Assembly (NCBI GenBank): GCA_016720805.1
Contig: JADKJZ010000014.1
Coordinates: 682,001 to 746,000 of the forward strand
From: Gemmatimonadota bacterium
Lineage (GTDB): Bacteria > Gemmatimonadota > Gemmatimonadetes > Gemmatimonadales > GWC2-71-9
DNA: 64,000 nt
Direction of reading: 5' to 3'
Positions within the stretch are counted from its first letter, which is position 1, and the number at the start of each line of letters is the position of its first letter. The translations under genes and the position numbers were made by a program. Of this stretch, positions 50,473 to 58,171 are shown piece after piece. The notes under the pieces were generated by a model that was given only the letters and a program-made list of their open reading frames with translations, ran no database searches and had not been told where the DNA came from.

Positions 50473-51501
50473 TTACCCCATCGCCTGGAGCCGAGCAACG
50501 CGCTCGGCCATCGGCGGATGGCTCGCCATGAGGTTGCCGAGCGCGCCCCGCAGGCGCTGCACCCGCTGGTCACCTGGGTCGACGATGCAGAGGTGGGTGG
50601 CCGCACGCCCGATGCGATGCGTCGGCGCGCTGGCGTCGTCGAGCTTGGCCAGCGCAGAGGCAAGGGCGCCAGGGTTCCTGGTGTACTGTGCCGCCGTGGC
50701 GTCGGCGAGGAATTCCCGCTTGCGCGAGATGGCCATCGCCACCAGGCGTGAGACCAGTGGGGCGATCAGCAGCGTCAGCACCCACACCAGCACCAGCACC
50801 ACGGCAACGCCGGCATTGCGGCCCCCGCTCCGTCGCGCGGCGACGCCGCCCATCGTCCGCGCAGCGGTGCTCCCGCTCCGCCCTGAATGCCAGAGGAAGC
50901 GCCCGAGGCCGTCGCTCAGGAGGGCGATCGCCCCGACCATCGCCGCGACCAGTGTCATGAGGCGGGTGTCGTACCGCGCGACGTGCGCCATCTCGTGCGC
51001 CACGACGGCCTGCAGTTCGTCGCGGTCGAGCCGAGTGAGGAGCCCCTCGGTCACGGCGATCGAGGCGTGCTCCGGATCGCGGCCGGTGGCAAAGGCGTTC
51101 GGGTCGTCGTCCGGGACGATCCACAGTTTCGGGCGCGGGAGGCCGCTCGCGATCGACATTTCGTCGACGACATTCACGAGGCGTTGCTGCTCGGGGGTGA
51201 CGGCGTTCACCAGCTCCATCGCCCGGGTGGACCAGAGGATCTGCTTGTCGCCGTTGCGCCAGGCAGACCAGGCCACACCCGCCGCCACCAGGGTGATCCC
51301 GATCCCGATCACGGGGATGCGGTGCTGATAGCCGTTGCTGGCATCGGCGGTGGAGAGCATCAGCGCGACATCGCCGCCGAAGCCGAGCCACGCAAAGAAT
51401 CCGATGAAACCGATCAGCAACCACGACGACTTCCGCCGGTTCTCCTCCTGCTGGCTGAAGAGATCCCGGCGAACGCGTCCACTGCTGACTGCTGGAATCA
51501 C
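50473..51501 (-). CDS. htpX: M48-family zinc metallopeptidase, HtpX-like
   Basis: A 342-residue membrane metallopeptidase. Zinc motif VAHEMAHVA near residue 190, second ligand Glu in KREFLADATAA near 275, and hydrophobic helices around WLLIGFIGFFAWLGFG, IPVIGIGITLVAAGV, LVAAMVGAIALL and AVVLVLVWVLTLLIAPL. HtpX degrades misfolded membrane proteins; the N-terminal part is longer than in E. coli. The GTG at 51501 overlaps the lemA stop. The HtpX-LemA pair is common. Confidence 0.88.
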   Translation of the reverse strand: MIPAVSSGRVRRDLFSQQEENRRKSSWLLIGFIGFFAWLGFGGDVALMLSTADASNGYQHRIPVIGIGITLVAAGVAWSAWRNGDKQILWSTRAMELVNAVTPEQQRLVNVVDEMSIASGLPRPKLWIVPDDDPNAFATGRDPEHASIAVTEGLLTRLDRDELQAVVAHEMAHVARYDTRLMTLVAAMVGAIALLSDGLGRFLWHSGRSGSTAARTMGGVAARRSGGRNAGVAVVLVLVWVLTLLIAPLVSRLVAMAISRKREFLADATAAQYTRNPGALASALAKLDDASAPTHRIGRAATHLCIVDPGDQRVQRLRGALGNLMASHPPMAERVARLQAMG

Positions 51502-52058
51502 CGGAGGGAGATGTCGACCTTGGGCACGGCGCGTTCCCCGGGATCGGTGATCTCCCACAGCTCGACGATGGAGGCCTTGGCGAGACTCGCCACCAGCGAC
51601 GTCGGAAACTGCTGCTGCGCGACATTGTAGGTCGTGGCCACGTCGTTGTAGTGCTGGCGGGAGAAGGCGATCCGATTCTCGGTCGAGGTCAATTCCTCCT
51701 GCAACTGACTGACGTTGGCCAGCGACTTGAGGTCGGGGTACGCCTCGGCCACCGCGAAGAGCCGACCGAGGGCCTGCGTCAGCTCACCTTCGGCCTGCGC
51801 CACCTCCTTCACCCCCGTCGCACCGACCGCGCGGGTCCGTGCCGTGATGACGGCGTCGAGCGTCTCACGCTCGAATTGCAGCGCCCCCTTCACGGTGTCC
51901 ACCAGATTCGGGATGAGGTCGTGACGGCGCTTGAGCTGCACGTCGATCTGTTTCCAGCCATTCTGTACCTGGCCCTTGAGCGCAACCAGGCGATTGAATG
52001 CCGTGATGAGCCAGAGAAAGAAGGCGGCGATCAGACCGAAGAAGATCACGGTTCCCAT
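51498..52058 (-). CDS. lemA: LemA family protein
   Basis: 186 residues: an N-terminal helix (TVIFFGLIAAFFLWLITAF), then the LemA signature NRLVALKGQVQNGWKQIDVQLKRRHDLIPNLVDTVKG and the C-terminal ENRIAFSRQHYNDVATTYN and FPTSLVA segments. The function is unknown, but LemA often pairs with M48 peptidases, as here. The ATG at 52058 with GGAGC upstream was chosen over a longer frame. Confidence 0.93.
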   Translation of the reverse strand: MGTVIFFGLIAAFFLWLITAFNRLVALKGQVQNGWKQIDVQLKRRHDLIPNLVDTVKGALQFERETLDAVITARTRAVGATGVKEVAQAEGELTQALGRLFAVAEAYPDLKSLANVSQLQEELTSTENRIAFSRQHYNDVATTYNVAQQQFPTSLVASLAKASIVELWEITDPGERAVPKVDISLR

Positions 52059-52154
52059 CGGTGCTCCGGAGCCAGAGTGGTTGTTGCGTGACCGCCCCAA
52101 GAGTATCGGCGCAGCGAGGCATCGCGCCAGCCGGGGTGATGCCCCGGGCAGACG

Positions 52155-53066
52155 TCATCGCCCCCCGTAGGGCCGGGGCGGCAGCGACTTGAAATAGGCA
52201 AAGAGGGCGGCGGTCTCGTCGTCGGTGAATTCGCGGCTGATCTTGATCGGCATCGCCACCGAATCCATCACGACGCCTTCGGGGAGTTGCCCGATGCGCA
52301 TGGCGGCACGGAAGTCACTCAGTGACCACCGGCCAATCCCGCTCGCGCTGTCCGGCGTCAGGTTGCGGGATGGTGCCATCGCGACGCCCCCGGGGATCTC
52401 GCCACCGGAGAAGGTCTCGCCGTGGCAGCCGCGGCAACCGCCGGCGAGGTATTCGCCGTAGGCCACCGTCGGCCCGATCGGCACCGAGGCCGGCCGCGGC
52501 GCCGTGTGGTCGATCCGCTCCGCCGTCACCAGCGGCAGGCTCCCCATCACCAGCATCACCCGCCCCAGCAGTCCGACGGTCGTCGCGGGGAACTCCGCAT
52601 CAATGCGCGGCCGGGACTTGAGCCAGGCGATCAGTGCGCCGAGGTCGCGATCGTTGAGGCGCTGGTAGTTCTGCGACGGCATGAAGAGGAGGCCACGACC
52701 GTCCGGGGCCACCGCGTGACGAATCGCCCGGACCCAGTCGGCGTCGCGATAGCGCGCCCCTGCGCCACCTGCACCCGGGGTGAGGTTGCGGGCATAGAGC
52801 CGAACCACTCCTGGCGCGTCCATGAAGAGACGGCCAGCGAGGTCCGAGCCATGGCACCCGTCGCAGCCCTGGAGCGCGGCGATGTGTCCGCCATACGCGA
52901 TCGAGAGGGAATCGGTGGGAACGGCGACAACGTCAGCGGGAAAGGTCCAGCGGCGGTCGAGGCGTGCGCTGCTGGTGAAATAGGTGTAGCCGAGCGCGAT
53001 CGCCGCGACGGCCACCAGCAGGAGGAAGAGGCCGATGATCCAACGGGCAATGCGCTCGAGCGTCAC
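52155..53066 (-). CDS. Membrane-anchored diheme cytochrome c
   Basis: 303 residues: N-terminal helix (WIIGLFLLLVAVAAIALGYTYF), then two c-type heme sites, QGCDGCHGSDLAGRLF near residue 80 and GGCRGCHGETFSGGE near 210. Possible distal Met ligands are in LFMPSQNY and AMPIKIS. It presumably transfers electrons in the periplasm and depends on the ccm genes in this window for heme attachment. The GTG at 53066 overlaps the upstream gene stop by three bases. Confidence 0.85.
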   Translation of the reverse strand: MTLERIARWIIGLFLLLVAVAAIALGYTYFTSSARLDRRWTFPADVVAVPTDSLSIAYGGHIAALQGCDGCHGSDLAGRLFMDAPGVVRLYARNLTPGAGGAGARYRDADWVRAIRHAVAPDGRGLLFMPSQNYQRLNDRDLGALIAWLKSRPRIDAEFPATTVGLLGRVMLVMGSLPLVTAERIDHTAPRPASVPIGPTVAYGEYLAGGCRGCHGETFSGGEIPGGVAMAPSRNLTPDSASGIGRWSLSDFRAAMRIGQLPEGVVMDSVAMPIKISREFTDDETAALFAYFKSLPPRPYGGR

Positions 53067-53329
53067 TTGCCCGGGATCAGGGTCGCCGGGATGGAGGCCA
53101 GGAAGCCGAGGAATTGCCCGCCGAGCTTCATCGCGATGCCGATCACGGGGGTACCGACGGCCGCGAAGATCAGGGCCGCATCGGTCATCACCAACGGCTT
53201 GGTCCAACGATCGACGAAGCGGCGATCACGGGTGCGCCACAGCGCGATCACGAACGTCGCATTCACGACGAAGAAGAGCGCCAGAGCGACCGAGGCGATG
53301 GTGCCGAGGGCGGCATCGATCCATGGCAT
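53063..53329 (-). CDS. Small membrane protein, 88 aa
   Basis: Three hydrophobic stretches (TIASVALALFFVVNATFVIAL, DAALIFAAVGTPVIGIA, LGGQFLGFLASIPATLI) in 88 residues. No family is recognised. It is co-translated with the diheme cytochrome and could be its membrane partner. Confidence 0.6.
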   Translation of the reverse strand: MPWIDAALGTIASVALALFFVVNATFVIALWRTRDRRFVDRWTKPLVMTDAALIFAAVGTPVIGIAMKLGGQFLGFLASIPATLIPGK

Positions 53330-53374
53330 GGCGAGAGTCTCCGCGGGGAGAGGGAGCGCAGCATTGACTGGCGA

Positions 53375-53408
53375 GGGGAAGGCGTTTCACGGGTGAAACA
53401 CCTTCCCC
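53375..53408. terminator. Long hairpin between two minus-strand genes
   Basis: GGGGAAGGCGTTTCA pairs with TGAAACACCTTCCCC with one C-A mismatch and a CGGG loop. It lies after the secreted protein gene at 53458-54330 and before the small membrane protein gene. No T-run follows, so it may be a regulatory stem. Confidence 0.4.
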
Positions 53409-53440
53409 AAGGTAGCCTCCCTCCCTCCCGGCGCAAGGTA
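53407..53440 (-). promoter_or_regulatory. Bacteroidota-like TTG-N19-TACCTTGG element
   Basis: On the minus strand, TTG (53434-53436) is followed after 19 bases by TACCTTGG (53407-53414), close to the TTG-N19-TAnnTTTG pattern. It would drive the small membrane protein and diheme cytochrome genes. CTACCTTG occurs twice here, 26 bases apart. Confidence 0.3.
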
Positions 53441-53457
53441 GCGCGCCGTGGCGGTTC

Positions 53458-54330
53458 TCAGGGTCGCTGGGTGCCGGTTGGAATGAATTCGAGATCGCGG
53501 GTTGTCGTCCGATCCGAGTAGACCGGCAGTCCCTCGAAACGACTGATCCCGTAGCCGTCCTTGGACAGGACCAGCGTCACCAACCCCACGGAGACGTTAC
53601 GCAAAGCGTAATGGCCGACGCTGTCGCTCAACGCGTAGTAGGGAGTCCCCTCGATCGCGATCCGCGCGCCCGCCACTGGTCGACGCTGACCATCGCGGAT
53701 TGTCCCCTGGACGAGGCCCACCGTCGTATCCCGAACCATTGAGCGGCGCTGCGTCGGGACGCCGTCGACGTAGGTGTTCTCGCTGCCCGGGTGCAGCCAC
53801 TGGCCCGGGGTGGGCCGGACTCCCTCGTTGAGCACGACGGTGCGGGAAATATCGCCGACCGCGAGCTTGTCGACATAGCTCCCGTCACCGTGCTCGGGCA
53901 CCGCAATCGGGCATTTTGTGGCAGCCACCGGCAGGTTCGCTGGCTGCGGTCGCGCGGCATTGCCGACCATCCTCGCCGGTGGTAGCCCCCCGGTCTCCGA
54001 GATGGTCACCTTCGCTGCTTCGAGGGTGACGTCCTGCGTGATCGTCCCGTTGGGCGGCAGTCGAAGCCCCGACACGAGCCCCGCCTTGTAGCCGATATAC
54101 GTCACGCGGACGCTGATGGTATCTGGTGGCAGCCGGAGGAACGCGAAGCGCCCCTCGGCATCCGAAATCGTGGAGAGACCCAACCCGACGACGACGACGC
54201 GCGCCCCCGGCAACGGGGAACCGGGCGCGTCAAACACCTGCCCCTGCAGGCAGGCGGTGCCGGTTTGTGCGCCGGCCGGCGCAACCGCAGTCAGCGTGGC
54301 AAGCATCAACACCAAACGAGTCTGGGACAT
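53458..54330 (-). CDS. Secreted protein with two carboxypeptidase-regulatory-like domains
   Basis: 290 residues with a signal peptide (MSQTRLVLMLATLTAVAPAGAQ). Two carboxypeptidase regulatory-like units are seen: LQGQVFDAPGSPLPGARVVVVG with SDAEGRFAFLRLPPDTISVRVTYIGY near residue 30, and VQGTIRDGQRRPVAGARIAIEG with SDSVGHYALRNVSVGLVTLVLSKDGY near 220. Such folds occur at the start of TonB-dependent receptors and in secreted carbohydrate or peptide proteins. A middle stretch with a few Cys and HGDGSYVDKLAVGD is unknown. AGGAGG supports the ATG. Confidence 0.8.
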   Translation of the reverse strand: MSQTRLVLMLATLTAVAPAGAQTGTACLQGQVFDAPGSPLPGARVVVVGLGLSTISDAEGRFAFLRLPPDTISVRVTYIGYKAGLVSGLRLPPNGTITQDVTLEAAKVTISETGGLPPARMVGNAARPQPANLPVAATKCPIAVPEHGDGSYVDKLAVGDISRTVVLNEGVRPTPGQWLHPGSENTYVDGVPTQRRSMVRDTTVGLVQGTIRDGQRRPVAGARIAIEGTPYYALSDSVGHYALRNVSVGLVTLVLSKDGYGISRFEGLPVYSDRTTTRDLEFIPTGTQRP

Positions 54331-54591
54331 GGCAGCCCTCCTGAGGGTGGGGACGCGCGGTATGGGGGATCCCAAGGTGACGCCTCCCCCGGCATCTGCA
54401 GCACGCCCGCTTCATGTCTGCATTGCCCCAAAGCTTCCGCTGGTCGCCAAGGGGCTGCTCCCAAGCTACCCACGACCCGGCCATGCGGTGGCACCACCGC
54501 TCTGAAGGAATCCACAGTGCGCGCCTCCCCCGGCGGCCAGCCAGGAGCGCTCCATCTCCTGCGCCATGCGCGGCACTGCACCCGCCGGCTT

Positions 54592-55815
54592 CTACGAACT
54601 CATGCGCTCGCGGTAGCGAGCGAGGAACGCCGCCAGCCGCCCGATCGCGTCGCGCAGGACCGCCTCCTCGGGGAGGAAGACCAGTCGGAAGTGGTCGTTG
54701 GCGATCCAGTGGAAGCCCGTGCCCTGCACGATCAGCAAACGCTCCTCGGCCAGCAGGTCGTAGGCGAACTGCTGGTCATCGGCGATCGGGTAGATCGCCG
54801 GATCGAGACGCGGAAAGAGGTAGAGCGCGGCCTTCGGCTTGACCGCAGTGACGCCGGGAATCTCCGAGAGCAGCGCGTGCGCGAGGTCACGCTGGCGTTG
54901 CAGGCGGCCTCCTGGCGCGACCAGCGGCGCAATCGAACAGTCGCCCTCCAGTGCGGCCTGAATGGCGATCTGCCCCGGGGTGTTCGAGCAGAGCCGCAGC
55001 GACGCGAGCATCGTCAGCCCTTCGACGTAGTCCCGCGCGGCCGCGCGATCGCCCGAGACGATCATCCAGCCAGCACGGAAGCCGCACGCGCGATAGTTCT
55101 TCGACAACCCGTTGAAGGTGAGGACCAGCACGTCGTCGGCGAGCGACGCGACACTGGTGTGCGCGTGGCCGTCATACAGCGTCTGATCGTAGATCTCGTC
55201 GGCGAGCACGACCAGGTTGTGCTCTCGCGCGATCTGCAGGAGCTCGCGGAGCATTGACTCAGGGTAGAGGGCACCTGTCGGATTGTTCGGATTGCACACG
55301 AAGATCGCCCGGGTGCGCGGCGTCACCTGACGGCGGATATCATCGAGGTCCGGCAACCAGTCGGCCGCCTCATCGCAGCGGTAGTGGACCGGCACTCCGC
55401 CGGCGAGGCCGACCAGCGCGGTGTAGAGGGGATAGTCGGGCGTCGGGATCAGGACCTCGTCACCATCGTTCAGCAGGGCGTTGATGGCCACCTGGATGAG
55501 CTCCGAAACGCCATTGCCGAGGTAGACATCGTCGGCCGTCACGCCGGCGATGCCCTTGGTCGCGGCGTAGTGCGCGACCGCCTCCCGCGGCGCCAGCAGT
55601 CCCTTGCTGTCGGTGTAGCCGGCCTCCTGCGGGAAGCGCGCGATCATCGCCGCGACCATCGCGTCGGGAGGCTGCAGGCCGAAGGCCGCCACGTTGCCGA
55701 TGTTGAGCTGGATGATCGACTCCCCTGCGGCCTGCATCCGGCGCGCCTTGTCGAGCACGGGGCCTCGGATGTCGTAGGCGACGGTGGCGAGCTTGGCGGA
55801 TTTGCGGTGGGACAT
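54592..55815 (-). CDS. alaA: Alanine aminotransferase-like, AlaA type
   Basis: A 407-residue class I aminotransferase close to E. coli AlaA (YfbQ), which makes alanine from pyruvate and glutamate. GYTDSKGLLAPREAVAHY, PTPDYPLYTALVGLAGG, CNPNNPTGALYP, LADEIYDQTLYD and the PLP-lysine motif FNGLSKNYRACGFRAGWM. The ATG at 55815 gives family length. It is divergent from the secreted-protein genes to the right. Confidence 0.9.
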   Translation of the reverse strand: MSHRKSAKLATVAYDIRGPVLDKARRMQAAGESIIQLNIGNVAAFGLQPPDAMVAAMIARFPQEAGYTDSKGLLAPREAVAHYAATKGIAGVTADDVYLGNGVSELIQVAINALLNDGDEVLIPTPDYPLYTALVGLAGGVPVHYRCDEAADWLPDLDDIRRQVTPRTRAIFVCNPNNPTGALYPESMLRELLQIAREHNLVVLADEIYDQTLYDGHAHTSVASLADDVLVLTFNGLSKNYRACGFRAGWMIVSGDRAAARDYVEGLTMLASLRLCSNTPGQIAIQAALEGDCSIAPLVAPGGRLQRQRDLAHALLSEIPGVTAVKPKAALYLFPRLDPAIYPIADDQQFAYDLLAEERLLIVQGTGFHWIANDHFRLVFLPEEAVLRDAIGRLAAFLARYRERMSS

Positions 55816-55919
55816 CACGGGGCGGGGCTCCGGGGAGTGGAGGACGGCGTGGAAGATGGGCCCGGACCGGCGACGTTGCGAGTGGAGACAGGTGGCGGGG
55901 CAATTGCCGCCCGGGGCGG

Positions 55920-55927
55920 TACCTTTG
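55920..55927 (+). promoter_or_regulatory. TACCTTTG element upstream of the paralog pair
   Basis: A third TAnnTTTG-type match, 42 bases before the ATG at 55962. No -33 element at standard spacing. Confidence 0.25.
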
Positions 55928-55961
55928 GGAGGTCCAGTACCCCCACCGTGAGCCCCTCCCA

Positions 55962-57056
55962 ATGCGCCTCTTCCGATTGCTCGCCCTGCTAACCCTCGGT
56001 CTGCCGTCGCTCGGCCACGCGCAGGCAATCCGCGGTCGCGTCGTCGACGCGGCGCAGGGGCTCCCGATCGCCGGCGCCCTCGTCGAATTGCAGGACAGCG
56101 CCGGACGGGTGCTGCGGCGCACGATTGCCTCCCCGACCGGTGCCTACCAGCTGGTCGTGCCGCGACCGGCCGCTTATCGCGTGCGGGTCGCCGCAATCGG
56201 CTTCACGATCCATCCGGTCATGGTGGCGCGGATCGGCGCGGCGAGCATCGCGCTCCCCGATTTCCGCCTCGAACCGGCGGTGACGATTCTCCCCGACGTG
56301 GTGGCCGCCGGGAAACGTCGTGCCTGCGGGCCGGACATCATGGCGGATCCCCTCCTCGGACGCCTCCTCGAGGCGGGGCAGGCGGCGCTCACCCAGATCG
56401 AGGCGACGCTCGAGGTCGGGACCGAGTTTCCCTTTCAGGAGGTGGCGACCCGGACGGTCGTGACCGCGACGGTTGACTCGGTGCGTGCCGATACGACAAC
56501 GGGCATCCTCGCCGGCTGGCCGCTCCAGAGCATCGACCCCGAGACGCTCCGCCGCGACGGCTTCTCGCGCGTGCTCGCTCCCGCGGAGGGGGTCGGCCGG
56601 GTGTACTACGGTCCGGACCTGCGCGTGCTCTTTGCCGACTGGTTCCTGGACGGCCACTGCTTCTCCTTCTCGCGGGATGTGCGGGACGCAGCCGCGGGGG
56701 TGATCCGCGTCCGCTACGAGCCGCGCGCCCGGACCGGGCTGGTCGACATCTCGGGCGAGCTCGTGCTCGATGTCTCGACCCTGGCGCTGCGCGAACTGAC
56801 CTTCGCGCATGAGAACCTCCCCGCGTTCATGCCGAAGGGGAGCGCCGGCGGCAGGATCGCGTTCGCCCTGCAGGAGGGTGATGGCTGGCTGCCGGTGCGC
56901 TGGGAGATCTACGCCCCCATGGAAATGGCGACGGTCGGGATGAGCAGCCAGCGTGATCTGGTCGTTGCGAGTCGCGCCCCCGCCATGACGATTCATGGCG
57001 AGGTCCGAGGGCGCGTCGTGCTGGTTGGGACCATCGTCCCGCCTCCCCCACCATGA
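55962..57056 (+). CDS. Secreted protein, carboxypeptidase-regulatory-like, paralog 1
   Basis: 364 residues: signal peptide (RLFRLLALLTLGLPSLGHAQ), one regulatory-like unit (IRGRVVDAAQGLPIAGALVE, GAYQLVVPRPAAYRVRVAAI), then the shared block CGPDIMADPLLGRLLEAGQ, WPLQSIDPETLRRDGFSR, DLRVLFADWFLDGHCFSF and EVRGRVVLVG. About 60 percent identical to its neighbour by eye. No enzyme motif is recognised; the HCFSF segment is conserved in both. Confidence 0.8.
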   Translation: MRLFRLLALLTLGLPSLGHAQAIRGRVVDAAQGLPIAGALVELQDSAGRVLRRTIASPTGAYQLVVPRPAAYRVRVAAIGFTIHPVMVARIGAASIALPDFRLEPAVTILPDVVAAGKRRACGPDIMADPLLGRLLEAGQAALTQIEATLEVGTEFPFQEVATRTVVTATVDSVRADTTTGILAGWPLQSIDPETLRRDGFSRVLAPAEGVGRVYYGPDLRVLFADWFLDGHCFSFSRDVRDAAAGVIRVRYEPRARTGLVDISGELVLDVSTLALRELTFAHENLPAFMPKGSAGGRIAFALQEGDGWLPVRWEIYAPMEMATVGMSSQRDLVVASRAPAMTIHGEVRGRVVLVGTIVPPPPP

Positions 57057-58171
57057 CCTCACGCGCGATGCGCCTGCTTCGACTGTTGCTGCTGCTCGCC
57101 CTCGGGCAGCCGTCGCTCGGCCACGCGCAGGCGATCCGCGGTCGCGTCGTCGACGCCGTCCAGGGGTTGCCGGTGGCAGGAGCGCTCGTCGAGTTGCAGG
57201 ACAGCACCGGGCGTGCCCTCCAGCGTGGCGTGAGTTCGCCGAGCGGGAGCTTTCGCTTCGTCACCGCCGGGCCGGCGATGTACCGCGTGCGCATCGCCGC
57301 GATCGGCTACACCATGCGCCCCGTGGACGCTGTGCGGGTGACCGATGCCGATGCGGTCATGCCCGACGTCCGCCTCGAACCGGCCGCCACGATTCTCCCG
57401 GATGTCATCGCCGCCGGGAAGCGACGTGCCTGCGGTCCCGACATCCTCGCTGATCCGCTCCTGAGCCGGTTGCTGGAAGGTGGCCGCGCCTCCCTGACGT
57501 TGATCGAGGCGACCCTCGGCGTCGGGGCACGATTCACGGTGCAGGAAGTGGTGACGCGAACGGTGGACCTCTCGCGCGGCACGACAGTGCGCGCCGATAC
57601 CTCCCGCCGGCAATTGACGGCCTGGCCCCTGCAGAGCGTCGATCCCGAGACTCTCCGCCGCGAGGGCTTCTCCCGGCAGCTCACGCCGGAGGAGGGGCGA
57701 GGTCGAGTGTACAACGGCCCCGACCTGCGCGTCCTCTTTGCCGACTGGTTCATCGATTCCCACTGCTTCTCCTTCAACCTGAACGACAAGGACGAGGCAG
57801 CCGGGGTCATCCGGGTCAAGTACGAACCGCAGGGCAAGTCGAAGCTGGTCGACGTCTCCGGCGAGCTGGTGATTGATGCCGCCAATCTGGCGCTTCGCGA
57901 GTTCTCCTTCGTGCATCGCAACCTTCCGAAGCACATCAAGGAAGGGAAGGCGGGCGGGATGATCGCGTTTGCCCGGCTGGAGAGTGGTGCCTGGCTGCCG
58001 GTGCGGTGGGAGATCTTCGCGCCGATCGAATCGAACGCCGTGACCTATCCCACGGGTCGCTCGATCGTGATCAGCGGCGGTCGCCCGGTCTCCCCCCGTC
58101 CGATCATCAGGCCGATCGTCAACGGCAGCGTGCAGCTGACCGGCGCCCTGCTCGACGTCCGAGGCAACTGA
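57053..58171 (+). CDS. Secreted protein, carboxypeptidase-regulatory-like, paralog 2
   Basis: 372 residues, tandem duplicate of the previous gene with the same blocks (CGPDILADPLLSRLLEGG, WPLQSVDPETLRREGFSR, DLRVLFADWFIDSHCFSF) and signal (MRLLRLLLLLALGQPSLGHAQ). Its start overlaps the stop of paralog 1 and the ATG at 57068 is an alternative. It is followed directly by a GTG start of the GWxTD gene. Confidence 0.8.
   Translation: MTSRAMRLLRLLLLLALGQPSLGHAQAIRGRVVDAVQGLPVAGALVELQDSTGRALQRGVSSPSGSFRFVTAGPAMYRVRIAAIGYTMRPVDAVRVTDADAVMPDVRLEPAATILPDVIAAGKRRACGPDILADPLLSRLLEGGRASLTLIEATLGVGARFTVQEVVTRTVDLSRGTTVRADTSRRQLTAWPLQSVDPETLRREGFSRQLTPEEGRGRVYNGPDLRVLFADWFIDSHCFSFNLNDKDEAAGVIRVKYEPQGKSKLVDVSGELVIDAANLALREFSFVHRNLPKHIKEGKAGGMIAFARLESGAWLPVRWEIFAPIESNAVTYPTGRSIVISGGRPVSPRPIIRPIVNGSVQLTGALLDVRGN

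Noticed and set aside
54331..54591. Small gene in the 260-base gap between two minus-strand genes
   Set aside because: Frames there are Arg/Pro-rich shadows with no ribosome-binding site or hydrophobic pattern; I see nothing functional in the gap.
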